Source: Streptomyces atratus (GTDB lineage: Bacteria > Actinomycetota > Actinomycetes > Streptomycetales > Streptomycetaceae). From it: a DNA stretch of 64,000 bases. Location of the stretch: positions 124,001-188,000 of the forward strand of contig NZ_FPJO01000009.1 in NCBI RefSeq assembly GCF_900119365.1, read 5' to 3'. A program made the translations under genes and the position numbers. Positions 53,984 through 63,212 of this stretch are shown here, piece by piece. The notes below the pieces were generated by a model. The model did no database searches and was not told the DNA's origin. It was given only the letters and a program-made list of their open reading frames with translations. Position 1 is the first letter of the stretch. Each line of letters opens with the position of its first letter.

Positions 53984-56900
53984 TCAGGTTGTCTCGGCGG
54001 CTTTGGCCTTGAGCCCCTTCAGGAACAACGAGTCGAGCACCGCCCACTCGGTCGCCCGGTCGACGACTTCCACCGTGCGCCCGTCCAGTGACGGCGTCTG
54101 CTTCGGGTCCTCCATCGGGCACAGCCACCACAGGCCATGCGGGCTCTGCGCAGGGCGGCGGGCCGCCTGTTGCAAGGTCACCAGCAGATCGTGGCCGCCA
54201 CCATCGAAGTAGCGGGCGAGGAGACCGGCGTTGTGGACGAAGAGCACCGCCCGGGGGCCCGCCTCCTCCGCCATACCGACGAGGCGCTCCGACATCCGCC
54301 CGGTGACCCGTTGGACGTACGAGCGCAGGCCCGGCTTCAGCTCTCCGCTGCCGGTGAAGGCGGAGTCCGCACGCAGCACCTTGGACCAGTCGGTGTTCAA
54401 CTCGTCGGCCAGCGCCCGGAAGATGTTCAGGAACTCCTTGTTGAAGTCCACCGGGACGACTCCGAAGTCGGCTGCCACCGCAGCCGCCGCACCCGGCAGG
54501 TCGGCGCCCTTGAGAGTCAGCGCGAGGAAGCCGCCGCGCTCGGCAGACGTGGTGAGCCTCGTGCGCAGCACTGCCTGCGGGTCCCGCCCGGCCGCCGCTG
54601 CGGTCCGGGCCTCGGCGACCAGCACGCTGGTACGGGTAAAGGTGGAGCTCGACCAGCGTGCTCCCTCGACCGCCGGAGGGAAGAAGCGCCTGCGAACGGT
54701 GTCGTACTCCAGCGGGAAGCCGGCTTCCTTGAGCACGTCCTCGATCTCGATGTGCGTGGGCGCATCAGGAACCGGCACCGACGGGAACCGCGCCTTGACG
54801 CGTGCCACGAGTTCACTGATCGAGATGCCCGTCTCCCGGCGCACTCCGGCGGCGGCCTGGGAGATACGCAGGGCGCGGGCCAGCCCGAGTGCCTTGGGGT
54901 AGATCTCCAGCCGTGGCGATGCGGAGGCATGCCGGGCGACCACCGCGGCGAGGCCGACCAGGCGGGTGTCGGCGAGCGGAGTCATCCCGCTGGGCGCCGC
55001 TACCTCGCGCAGGGTGCGTACGACGGTGGCCCGGCCGGGCAGCGGGTCCTCATCGGCCAGCCGGTCGGCCTCCGCACCGAGGGCTGCCGCGTAGTCGGCC
55101 AGCTCCTGCGGGGTGGGGTCGTCCGTGCCCGGCAGCGAGTCGAGTGCCAGTAGGACACGGGAGCCGCGGCGCAGCACTTCGAGGCGCGGATCATGTTCGG
55201 TGCCGCGCTGGAGTGCCTCGGCGTCGGCGGCTGCGCGGACGACGGCCAGAGCCTTGGCCAGTGTGCGCTCGGGGGTGTCATCCCCTGCGCCGTGCCTCAC
55301 ACGGAGTTCGGCAGCCGCTTCCTGGACCGTCATCACGCGGCCCGACTGGGCCAGGATCTGCACCAGCTCGTCTCGGATCTGCGGGATCCAGTCGGTGGCG
55401 GCCCACTCCTCGATCGCGGCCACATGATGGCGGGAGACAGTGGCCTGACTGCTGCCCAGGTGCTTGGCAATGGCCGTCTGCGGTGGCCATGCCCCGAGCG
55501 GGGAGAGCCCGCCGCCATCGGCGGCCGAGCGCGGCAGGCCGAGCGTGAGACGGATGATGTCGGGGCGCAGATTACCCTTACGGGCCGGCCCAGGCGTGAG
55601 GCGTGAGGCGAGCGAGTCGACGGGTTCGGCTGCGACGAGCTGCGCCTGTGCCTGCGGATCGGCGGACAGTGACGGCGACATAGGGGCCGCTGCGGAAGAG
55701 GCGGGCTCCGCGGGCGGCCGTCGCAGCATCGCCGTCCACTGCTTGTGGCGCCGGTTGAGCTCCCTGCGTACGAGCGTTCCTGCACCACGAGCACGGGCAA
55801 TCGTGTGCGGGGGGACATCGAGCAGTTCCTCGACGGTACCCGCGCTCAGACCATTGGCGACAGAGACGGCGCGCGGGGAGAGTCCGGCCGCCTCCAGGGC
55901 CGTGGTCAGCTCGGCGGCAGCGGCGGCCGTCTCACGGGCTTCCTCCGTGCTGGCGGCGACGGCCCCGACAGTGGCAGGGGTGGTGGCCGGCTTCGCCGAG
56001 TCCGCGGTGCGGAAGATCTGCCGCCACGCGTTCTCCATCTGCTTGAAGGTGTCGAAGCGACGGTCGACGTCACGGTGCAGGGCGCGCTGGAAGAAGACGG
56101 TGAGACCGTCGCGAAGTCCCGGCTCGAACAGCTCGGCCGCGACGAACAGTGCGACGTCCTCGCTCATGCGAGGGTCGGTCTGGCCGTCACCCCAGACGGG
56201 ACGCTCTCCCGAAGCCATCTCGTGCAAGGTCACAGCCGCCGCGTAACGCTCGGCATGATCGTCGTACAGCGAGCGGCGGGTGCTACCGAGGAACGGGTCG
56301 AGGTAGCCGCGCGTACCCGCCGTGATGTCACGCTCGGAGGCGTCCGCCAGGGAGAAGTCGAAGAGCAGCAGCTCCCACGAACCATCGTTGCGCTTGTGCA
56401 GGCCGAGGTTGTCCGGCTTGATGTCGCGGTGCCGGGTGCCCTTGGCGGCGAGTTGGTCGAGCGCAATGAAGAGGTCGTTGCCGTACCGCTCCAACTGGTC
56501 GTAGGTCAGGCGCCCTTCGCCGCGCAGCCGTGCGCCGAGGGAGGACTCCCCCGCGTATTCGAGTTCCAGGACGGTGTGACCGGCGATCTCGCGGGGTTCT
56601 TCGAGGAGCCTGACGATCCGGCCGCCGCCCACCGCCTTGAGTGCCTGGGCCTCCGCGTACAGCCGGGCGTCCTTGTCCTGGTCGAGCGCAACCTTGAAGA
56701 CGCGTTCCTCGACGACCGCCCTGCCGTCCGGTCCTTCGGCCTCTTCCACCACTCGCTCGACCAGCAGTGCGCGGGCCGTGGCCCCCGTTCCGAGTACCCG
56801 CCGGACCATCCAGGTCTCATCGACCGACTGCCCGGGCACCGCCGTAAGAGGGTCGGTCTCGACGGACACGGACTGGTCGGGAACGGTGGTCTGCTGTTCG

Positions 56901-58405
56901 GCCTCGTTCAGCAGATCCAGGAAGCGCTCCGTCGAAGGCAGCCGGTCCACGACTTCCGCACGCGTGGCACGGTAGACGAGGTCGTCGAGGCTGTCGGAGA
57001 GCCCATCTGCCACTGCGTAGGGGTGCAGCCCACCCTCCGCGGACAACCGCTCGATCAGCGCGCTGCGCCGGTCTGCCGGGGGCTCCCCCGTGAGCAGGAG
57101 ATACGCGAGCGATCCCAGTCCGAAAAGGTCCAGGTCCACCGGATCGGCGAACTCCTGGTCGGTCTCCGGGGCCAGAAAGACCTGAGAAGCGTCTTCGATC
57201 AGGGTGCCATCAAGCGGGGTGTCGCCGATGGAGCGCATCGAAGTGGTGTCGAAATCACGGGCGGCCGTCTGCCAGTCCGTGATCCGAACCACGGGATCGG
57301 AACCGTCCTCGTTGGCCGAGACATAAACCGACCGAGCGGCGAGCGCACGGTGGTAGAGGGAGCGGTTGTGGGCGTAGCGGAGCGCCTCAGCAAGCTGGCG
57401 TACCAGGTCCAGCCTGGTCTCCGGGGTGAGCTTGCCGCCGTAGGCGTCCAAGTAGGCGTCGAGCCGCAGATCGGTGTGGCGGTGGCGAAAAAGAATCGCC
57501 GGGCCGCCCTGGTGTTGGCGGATCTGTACAGCCTGCGCGATGCCACGGTGCGTGATCCCCTGCAGCACCTGGTACTCGCGGCGGGCTGCACGATCCGCGG
57601 CTCGCTTGGCTGCCTCCCCGGCCAGCTGCTCGACCAGGTATATCCGGACGCGCCCGCCCTCCTGGACCAGCCCGTCATCGCGGACAGCCAGACGGTCCTC
57701 CCAGCCGGGGCCCGCGTCCAGCACGCCGGGTTCCAGCTTCCAGTCGTCGCCGTACCGGAGGTGTGCGGTGGAGTCGCTGATGCCGATCTTCTGCATCAGC
57801 TGCTCCAGCAGCTGGGCGGACTGTGGAGTGACGCGCCAGCTCTCGCGCTCCGGCGGCTTGCCGAGCAGGTCGTCCCAGATCCTGCCGAGTCCGCCGGCAC
57901 CGTCATTGCGGCCGTACACGTTGATCCGCTGGAACTCGTCGAGACCGCTCACCAGGCCGGGTGCATGGAGAAAAACTGCAGGCTTGATGAACGGGACCCG
58001 CCGCGGATCGACGCCCATGGACCGTGCAGCCCGCTCCAACTGGCCCTTGAGTTCCTTGCACTTCAGGTCGGTGAGGTGCAGCGGGTTCTTCAGCGTGCGG
58101 ACGCGGTCGTCATGGAACTGCCAGGTGTCGCCGTGGTTGATGACTCGGCCGGGGTGCCCCTTGAGCTCCAGCAGATACAGACCACCGGGCACGGCAATGA
58201 AAAGGTCGCACTCGTTGGTGCGGCCGGACGCTGCGGTAAAGGAGAACGTGGCCCAGGCACGGTACGGCTCGGCAGCCGGCATCAGCTGCCGGACGTGATC
58301 GAGCCCTTCCTGCTCCCACGAAAAGGTGGAACGGCGCGACTGAAACCAGCGCTCCTTACGCGGAGGGCCCGGCTTCGGGGCCGAAGGCGTTCCTGCTGCC
58401 GTCAC
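53984..58405 (-). CDS. pglW: BREX type 2 Ser/Thr protein kinase PglW
   Basis: A 1473-aa protein. An N-terminal NERD nuclease-related domain (TNECDLFIAVPGGLYLLELKG, near residue 60) is followed by two kinase-like domains. In the first, the catalytic loop reads LYHRALAARSVYVS near 351 and lacks the Asp/Lys/Asn, so it is a pseudokinase. The second has GTRHRDIKPDNLGL near 655 and LLFDFSLAD, and should be active. A helix-hairpin-helix-like segment (NGLSAGTVEELLDVPPHTIARARGAGT) and a long helical C-terminus follow. GTG at 58405 has GGAGG 8 nt upstream. PglW kinase activity is needed for phage growth limitation in S. coelicolor. It is first of the Pgl genes here but 17 kb from pglX. Confidence 0.94.
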   Translation of the reverse strand: MTAAGTPSAPKPGPPRKERWFQSRRSTFSWEQEGLDHVRQLMPAAEPYRAWATFSFTAASGRTNECDLFIAVPGGLYLLELKGHPGRVINHGDTWQFHDDRVRTLKNPLHLTDLKCKELKGQLERAARSMGVDPRRVPFIKPAVFLHAPGLVSGLDEFQRINVYGRNDGAGGLGRIWDDLLGKPPERESWRVTPQSAQLLEQLMQKIGISDSTAHLRYGDDWKLEPGVLDAGPGWEDRLAVRDDGLVQEGGRVRIYLVEQLAGEAAKRAADRAARREYQVLQGITHRGIAQAVQIRQHQGGPAILFRHRHTDLRLDAYLDAYGGKLTPETRLDLVRQLAEALRYAHNRSLYHRALAARSVYVSANEDGSDPVVRITDWQTAARDFDTTSMRSIGDTPLDGTLIEDASQVFLAPETDQEFADPVDLDLFGLGSLAYLLLTGEPPADRRSALIERLSAEGGLHPYAVADGLSDSLDDLVYRATRAEVVDRLPSTERFLDLLNEAEQQTTVPDQSVSVETDPLTAVPGQSVDETWMVRRVLGTGATARALLVERVVEEAEGPDGRAVVEERVFKVALDQDKDARLYAEAQALKAVGGGRIVRLLEEPREIAGHTVLELEYAGESSLGARLRGEGRLTYDQLERYGNDLFIALDQLAAKGTRHRDIKPDNLGLHKRNDGSWELLLFDFSLADASERDITAGTRGYLDPFLGSTRRSLYDDHAERYAAAVTLHEMASGERPVWGDGQTDPRMSEDVALFVAAELFEPGLRDGLTVFFQRALHRDVDRRFDTFKQMENAWRQIFRTADSAKPATTPATVGAVAASTEEARETAAAAAELTTALEAAGLSPRAVSVANGLSAGTVEELLDVPPHTIARARGAGTLVRRELNRRHKQWTAMLRRPPAEPASSAAAPMSPSLSADPQAQAQLVAAEPVDSLASRLTPGPARKGNLRPDIIRLTLGLPRSAADGGGLSPLGAWPPQTAIAKHLGSSQATVSRHHVAAIEEWAATDWIPQIRDELVQILAQSGRVMTVQEAAAELRVRHGAGDDTPERTLAKALAVVRAAADAEALQRGTEHDPRLEVLRRGSRVLLALDSLPGTDDPTPQELADYAAALGAEADRLADEDPLPGRATVVRTLREVAAPSGMTPLADTRLVGLAAVVARHASASPRLEIYPKALGLARALRISQAAAGVRRETGISISELVARVKARFPSVPVPDAPTHIEIEDVLKEAGFPLEYDTVRRRFFPPAVEGARWSSSTFTRTSVLVAEARTAAAAGRDPQAVLRTRLTTSAERGGFLALTLKGADLPGAAAAVAADFGVVPVDFNKEFLNIFRALADELNTDWSKVLRADSAFTGSGELKPGLRSYVQRVTGRMSERLVGMAEEAGPRAVLFVHNAGLLARYFDGGGHDLLVTLQQAARRPAQSPHGLWWLCPMEDPKQTPSLDGRTVEVVDRATEWAVLDSLFLKGLKAKAAETT

Positions 58406-58724
58406 GGTCCGACCTCCGCGGTATCCATCTCGCTCTGTGAACGAACGCACAATTCCGCCCGACCTTACCTCGGGCCTGACCGGCCGCACCCGCCCCCATC
58501 GGCTTGGCATCCGGCGCGCGGTGGCCTTGTCGAGGTGCTGATTCTCCTCTCCGACTGTGCGATAGCGTTGCTCTGCGCCGCGCGCCCTCCCCGGAGGGTG
58601 TACGGGGTACGGTCCTGCGCTGCACACGATTTCGGTGGTCCGGTGGTCTCACTTCAGTGAGTACGGAGAGTTCCCGGTTGGGAGCCATCCCTTCCATCCG
58701 ACTCCCGAAGGAGATGCTCTCCGC

Positions 58725-58853
58725 ATGCCCCACTCCAAGTACACGCCCGCACGCCGCATCTGGGTACGCGACATCCTCATCGGCGTCGCCGCGAGCCTCG
58801 GCTCGGACCTGGTGCGGAATGCCGTGCAGGCGGCAGCGCACCTTCTCGGTTAG
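58725..58853 (+). CDS. Tiny membrane-associated protein (DUF6408-like)
   Basis: A 42-aa protein, MPHSKYTPARRIWVRDILIG continuing VAASLGSDLVRNAVQ. A basic head precedes one amphipathic to hydrophobic helix. I assign the DUF6408-type family from memory, with moderate confidence only. GAAGGAG at 58707-58713 is 11 nt upstream of the ATG, which is long. It is divergent from pglW across a gap of about 320 nt (58406-58724). That gap holds the pglW promoter and shows no other gene. Function unknown. Confidence 0.6.
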   Translation: MPHSKYTPARRIWVRDILIGVAASLGSDLVRNAVQAAAHLLG

Positions 58854-59033
58854 CCGAGGGGCGGCGGGGCCGGGGACCCGCCATCACCCGTGTGCCGACA
58901 GCCCGCGTGAGGCAATCCGGCAGCGGGACGCATCCGTACAAGGCTCTGCCGGAACCCCAACGCGAGGGCCTCCCTCGGATCGTCGATTGACGTTCAAGAA
59001 TGGCCAAGTCCGGCTAGAGTACGTCGAAAGTCA

Positions 59034-60878
59034 TTGCGGCCCGACGGGCTTCCGTTCAGGAAACGCCCCCACCCGCACGAGATCCATCGTGCCTGTGGGG
59101 AACTCTCTGTACTGCTCCGGAAGTCGGCTGCTGAACTGAGCCCGCTCGTTACCCCCGTCGGCCGAGAGCATCTGCCTCTCACCGAACGGTTGATCAACGA
59201 GTACGTGCAGTCTCACCCCAACAAGAAGCAGCCGAACAAAGGCCTGATCGCTTCCTGGGACCACAACCTGCCGGAAGTCATCCACGTACTCGTTGCCCTC
59301 GGCCTCCATTCGGTCGAGGCACTCATCGAGTACTCCACTCCCGGAATGGCCGGTGACGCTGATGTCATCCTTGCCGGGCAGCATCCGACGACCGAGGACC
59401 TGTCATACGTCGTCATCGAACTGAAGCAGTGGCACAAGGCAGTGGTGTCGTCGACGAACCCGATCGCGGTCGACGCCGGCTACGACAAACCGAAGCTCCA
59501 TCCCGTACGCCAGGTGCAGCGCTATTGCGAGTACCTCGTCCAGCACCTCGCACCGCTGCGCGGCGCCCGCCAACGGATCGCCGGCGTCGCGTTGCTCCAC
59601 AACGCCAGCCATGAGGTTGATTCACTCTTCGACTTGCCAAAGAACGACCACGGCCGTCTGTACACGAGAGACCGACTCGGGGAGTTCAAAGCATTCATCG
59701 CGTCACGACTGGCTCGAGGATTCTCCGGAAGCCACGCGGCCGATGTGCTGTGTCAGGCCCAACAGTACGAAGCGCCGTCGTCGAGCGAAGCATTCAGCCG
59801 GGTCGGGAGTCCGCACCCAGTTTTCGCTCTCCAGAAGGAGCAGGAGATCGCCTTCCAGGAGGTCCGGCAAAAAGTGCGTGCCGGTGGTTCGAAGAGCGGT
59901 CGCAAGAAGGTCGTCATCATCCAGGGTGGCCCCGGCAGCGGGAAGACCGCTGTTGCCGTGGAACTCCTGCGCTCTCTCAAGCAGGAGGGACACCACGTCG
60001 TGCATGCCAGTGGTTCCCGTTCCTTCACCAGCAACCTGCGTCAGGCAGCCGTCGACACCGCACCTTACGGTAAGCGGGGAGCCGTCGCCAAACAGGCGCG
60101 AAAGGACTACCGGTACTTTCAGCAGTCCGGCGAATTGGAGGAGAACTCGCTGGAGGTTCTCATCTGCGACGAGGCCCATCGGGTGCGTGAGAAGTCGGAC
60201 GGCCGGGACGTCAAGAGATGGGTCAAGGAACGAGGCCTTCCGCAGGCCGACGAACTGATCCGCGTCGCCGAGATGCCTGTCTTCCTGCTCGACGACTGGC
60301 AGTCCCTTCGCCCGGACGAGGTCGGCACCGTCGACTATCTCGTTGAGCGGGCCATCGCTTGCGGCTGTGACTACGAGGTTGTCGAGCTGCCCGGAATGTT
60401 CCGCGCGGAAGGCAGTATCGCCTTCCGCGAATGGGTGACGAAGCTGCTCAGCCTCAAAGCGACCAGCGCCCCCGCGTGGGTACCGGACGGCCGCATCGAC
60501 GTGCGGTTGGCGGAAAGCCCGGAGGACATGGAGACCTTCCTCATGGAGCGCATGGAGAAGGACGGATCCCGTGCACACATGACGGCAGGTTTCTGCTGGG
60601 AGTGGACACCCCTGGATGGTCGGCTGCGGGTCGAGGTCCAGATCGGTGATTGGCACAGGCCCTGGAACGCCAAGGACGGTGTCCAGCTCGACAACGTGCC
60701 GGAGTCGAGTCAATGGGCGACCGATCCGAGAGGTTTCGGACAGATCGGATGTCATTCGCGACCCTCGGTTTGTCCTGGTTTGCACTGCAGACCATCGATT
60801 GTCAGCGATCATTGCCTGGTGCTGCCGTCAGCATGCCGTCGGATAATCTCCCGACGTAGTTCCTGGTCCCAGATCTGA
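59034..60878 (+). CDS. DUF2075-type nuclease-ATPase, C-terminally truncated
   Basis: A 614-aa frame. The N-terminal part has a PD-(D/E)xK-like pair (GDADVILAGQH, then YVVIELKQWHKAV near residue 130). The ATPase has Walker A IQGGPGSGKTAVAVELL near 300 and Walker B EVLICDEAHRVREK near 375. The family sequence is recognisable to WATDPRGFGQIGC (60719-60753). After that the expected IYTAQGFEYD motif and roughly 100 residues are absent, replaced by unrelated Ser/Arg-rich sequence to the stop at 60876. The TTG at 59034 has only a weak ribosome site, so the start is uncertain. The protein is probably inactive as a helicase-like motor. Confidence 0.72.
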   Translation: MRPDGLPFRKRPHPHEIHRACGELSVLLRKSAAELSPLVTPVGREHLPLTERLINEYVQSHPNKKQPNKGLIASWDHNLPEVIHVLVALGLHSVEALIEYSTPGMAGDADVILAGQHPTTEDLSYVVIELKQWHKAVVSSTNPIAVDAGYDKPKLHPVRQVQRYCEYLVQHLAPLRGARQRIAGVALLHNASHEVDSLFDLPKNDHGRLYTRDRLGEFKAFIASRLARGFSGSHAADVLCQAQQYEAPSSSEAFSRVGSPHPVFALQKEQEIAFQEVRQKVRAGGSKSGRKKVVIIQGGPGSGKTAVAVELLRSLKQEGHHVVHASGSRSFTSNLRQAAVDTAPYGKRGAVAKQARKDYRYFQQSGELEENSLEVLICDEAHRVREKSDGRDVKRWVKERGLPQADELIRVAEMPVFLLDDWQSLRPDEVGTVDYLVERAIACGCDYEVVELPGMFRAEGSIAFREWVTKLLSLKATSAPAWVPDGRIDVRLAESPEDMETFLMERMEKDGSRAHMTAGFCWEWTPLDGRLRVEVQIGDWHRPWNAKDGVQLDNVPESSQWATDPRGFGQIGCHSRPSVCPGLHCRPSIVSDHCLVLPSACRRIISRRSSWSQI

Positions 60879-61006
60879 TCTCCTGCCTCGCGCGGCCGAC
60901 GCCAGTACTGCACTGGTACCAGGGCGGTCGGCTGACCGCGCTCGGAAGGATCAGCGACGCGATCCGCCCCGGCCTCACATTCTGCGCACACACCCGCACC
61001 AGCCAC
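60809..61006 (-). CDS. Possible small CxxC protein
   Basis: A 65-codon frame with a protein-like C-terminus: VCAECEAGADRVADPSERGQ, PVQYWRRPREAGDQIWDQEL and RREIIRRHADGSTRQ. A CxxC pair lies near the start. GTG at 61006 is a guess, because the frame stays open upstream through a hairpin. It overlaps the antisense end of the truncated DUF2075 gene by 70 nt. Another minus frame overlaps it, so this call is tentative. Apart from this frame and the hairpin, 60879-61128 shows nothing. Confidence 0.35.
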   Translation of the reverse strand: MAGAGVCAECEAGADRVADPSERGQPTALVPVQYWRRPREAGDQIWDQELRREIIRRHADGSTRQ

Positions 61007-61015
61007 TTCGCAGCA

Positions 61016-61051
61016 CTTTGCCCCGTCGAGCTCATGCTCGACGGGGCAAAG
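61016..61051. terminator. Perfect 16-bp hairpin
   Basis: CTTTGCCCCGTCGAGC pairs exactly with its complement across a TCAT loop. It lies 138 nt after the DUF2075 frame and 78 nt beyond the stop of the convergent binding-protein gene, so it may end transcription from both. It is also directly upstream of the tentative small gene, where it could act as a 5' structure instead. Confidence 0.6.
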
Positions 61052-61128
61052 TAGGACCAGCCTCCGAATTGCCCAACAGCGTCCCGCACAGCGCCGGGGG
61101 CGGAGGTCTGTCGGTGTACGCACGGTCG

Positions 61129-62409
61129 TCAGGCGGTCGCCGCCTCCATGTCCGCCTTGACGGCCGACTGGTCGAGCGAGGTGAGCACGGACTGGGGATC
61201 GCCGCCCTTCATCACCGCCTGGCCCACATCGGTGCGGATCGTGCCCCGGACGGCGGGCCAGGAACGCATGTTGACCGGTGCGAACTGGGCGTTCGACAGC
61301 TGCTCGATGAACGGCGAGAGCGGCTGTTCGGCGGGCTTCCCGGTCGCCGCGTCGGAGGCGGAGTACGTCACGGGCAACGCGGACTGGCTGCCGCCGTAGG
61401 TCAGGGCGGACTTCCCGCTGTAAAGGAACGAGAGGAAGGTGCCGCACTCCTTGCGGTGGTCGTTGCGCCGGAAGGCCATCAGCCAGTCGCTGATCCCCAC
61501 CGGAGGGGCGGCCCCGCCGTCCTTCTTGGGGAACGCGGCGTGCGCATAAGGGAGTTTGGCCCGGTCGGCCGCGCCCATCAGCATGGGGTGGGCGATCATC
61601 ATGCCGATCTCGCCCCGCAGGAACTGGGCGTACGCGTCGGTCCGGTTGAGCTTCACGGGGTCGGCACCGGCCAGCCCCCCGGCGACCAGCTCGTCCCGCA
61701 GCCAGGTCAGGGCCTCGGCGTTCTCCGGCTTCACGAATTCGTACTCCGCGAGCTCCCCCGTGTAGCCGCCGCCGGCCGCGAGCAGCCAGGACAGGGCCTC
61801 GTCCTCGGCCGCCTCGGGGCCGAACTGGAGCCCGTACGGCGTCTTCACGCCGATCGCCCTCAGTGCCTGGGCGGCCGCCCGCAACTCGTCCCACGACGTG
61901 GGGGCACCGCTGACACGGGCCCGCCGGAAGAGCTCCTTGTTGTAGAAGAGCCGGGGCGTGCTGGCCAGGAACGGAATGCCGTAGGTGGCGTCGTCGACCG
62001 TGCCCGCATCGGTGAAGGACCGGATGAAGTCGGCCTGGGTGGCGATGTCGAACAGCTGGGTCATGTTGTAGAGACGGCCGTCCTCGGCGTACGGCGCGAA
62101 GACGTTCGACTGCGCGATGTCGGGTGCCCGGCCCTCCTCGACCCGCTGGGCGAGCGTCTTGTCGATCTCGGTGTAGGAAACCCGCTCCAGCTCGATCGTG
62201 ATCCCGGCGTGCTGCTTCTCGAAAGCGGCGACGATGTCGTCCCACTGGTCGCTGAGCGAAGCGCCGATGCTCTTGTCGTAACTGGCCACGAGCAGGTGGA
62301 GCTTCACGTCCTTGCTCGTCGAGCAGCCGGTGAGCCCGAGCGCGGCCGTGGTGCCGGCGAGGCCGGCCGTCTGAAGAAGGAACTGCCGCCGACGCACCGC
62401 TCTTGCCAC
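61129..62409 (-). CDS. Extracellular solute-binding lipoprotein (sugar ABC transporter type)
   Basis: A 426-aa binding protein of the family 1 (maltose/sugar) class. It has a twin-arginine signal (RRRQFLLQTAGLAGTTAALG) ending in a lipobox LTGC, so it should be exported folded and lipid-anchored. The mature domain shows DIVAAFEKQHAGITIELERV, APDIAQSNVFAPYAEDG, YGIPFLASTPRLFYNKELF and the later hinge strands. GTG at 62409 is the outermost start. GTG at 62397, giving a start at RRRQFLL, is equally likely. No permease or ATPase follows, so it is an orphan here. A divergent TetR gene and palindromes lie upstream. Confidence 0.93.
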   Translation of the reverse strand: MARAVRRRQFLLQTAGLAGTTAALGLTGCSTSKDVKLHLLVASYDKSIGASLSDQWDDIVAAFEKQHAGITIELERVSYTEIDKTLAQRVEEGRAPDIAQSNVFAPYAEDGRLYNMTQLFDIATQADFIRSFTDAGTVDDATYGIPFLASTPRLFYNKELFRRARVSGAPTSWDELRAAAQALRAIGVKTPYGLQFGPEAAEDEALSWLLAAGGGYTGELAEYEFVKPENAEALTWLRDELVAGGLAGADPVKLNRTDAYAQFLRGEIGMMIAHPMLMGAADRAKLPYAHAAFPKKDGGAAPPVGISDWLMAFRRNDHRKECGTFLSFLYSGKSALTYGGSQSALPVTYSASDAATGKPAEQPLSPFIEQLSNAQFAPVNMRSWPAVRGTIRTDVGQAVMKGGDPQSVLTSLDQSAVKADMEAATA

Positions 62410-62436
62410 CTCTTGCTAGTCCCACACATGCACTTA

Positions 62437-62467
62437 TGGCAGATTCTGCCACATGGGCAATATCTGC
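62437..62467. promoter_or_regulatory. TetR operator pair between divergent genes
   Basis: TGGCAGA-T-TCTGCCA (62437-62451) is a perfect 15-bp palindrome. A related half-match GGCAATATCTGCC follows at 62455-62467, 17 bp apart. They lie between the binding-protein start and the TetR start (62507), the usual place for an autoregulated TetR operator. Confidence 0.65.
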
Positions 62468-62506
62468 CTTCCGGGCTCGGTGACTCCAGGGCATAACCTG
62501 ATCCGC

Positions 62507-63136
62507 ATGCAAGGTGGCTCGTTGACGGAGCGGCGCAAGGCCGCGACCCGACTGGATATCGCCCGTACGGCGGCGGCGCTCTTCGTGGAGCACGGCCTGC
62601 GGAGCACGCGCGCCGAGGACATCGCGCGGGCCGCGGGCGTCGCCCCACGCACCTTCTACCGCTATTTCGCGACCAAGGAGGAGGCCATCACCCCGCTGCT
62701 CGCCGTCGGCGCCCGGCAGTGGGTGGAGGCGGTACGGGACGCCCCGAGCGCCCTGCCGGTGCCGGACGCGCTGCGGCACGCGGCGGCGTGCGCGCTGACC
62801 CCGGCCCCCGGTGACACCGCGGCCTCGGAGTCCCTGGAGTGGGTGCGGTCGCTGCTGAGGATGGCGGCGGACAGCCCGGCGCTCCAGTCGGTGTGGAACG
62901 ACGCGTGCCACGACGCGGACGCCACCCTGGCAGGGGTGCTCGCGGCGCGCGCCGGGCTCCCGGACGAGGCGGGCTCGCTGGAGATCCGGCTGACGGCCGG
63001 GGTCGCCGGGGCTGCGGTGCGGGCCGCGGTGGAGACCTGGGCGGCCGGCGACGCCCCGGCGACGGGACCTCAGGGACCGGCGGCACTGGCACAACGCTGC
63101 CTGGCCTCGGCGGAGGGCGCGCTGCGGGGCGCCTGA
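62507..63136 (+). CDS. TetR-family regulator
   Basis: A 209-aa TetR protein. The HTH is ARTAAALFVEHGLRSTRAED, then AGVAPRTFYRYFATKEE. The C-terminal ligand domain is Ala-rich with a MftR/TetR_C_31-like look (LEWVRSLLRMAADSPALQSVW). ATG at 62507 puts the first helix a normal distance in. An upstream ATG at 62453 would overlap the palindromes. It probably represses itself and the divergent solute-binding protein. Ligand unknown. A long hairpin follows. Confidence 0.93.
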   Translation: MQGGSLTERRKAATRLDIARTAAALFVEHGLRSTRAEDIARAAGVAPRTFYRYFATKEEAITPLLAVGARQWVEAVRDAPSALPVPDALRHAAACALTPAPGDTAASESLEWVRSLLRMAADSPALQSVWNDACHDADATLAGVLAARAGLPDEAGSLEIRLTAGVAGAAVRAAVETWAAGDAPATGPQGPAALAQRCLASAEGALRGA

Positions 63137-63152
63137 TCCCGGACGCCGTAGG

Positions 63153-63190
63153 ACCGGCTCGCGGAGCCCGGCGGGGCTCCGCGAACCGGT
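63153..63190. terminator. Terminator after the TetR gene
   Basis: ACCGG-(C)-TCGCGGAGCCC pairs with GGGCTCCGCGA-(A)-CCGGT across a short loop, with one internal mismatch. It lies 16 nt after the TetR stop, between it and the chitinase fragment. Confidence 0.8.
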
Positions 63191-63212
63191 CGGCCGCCCC
63201 CGGACCCGCTGC

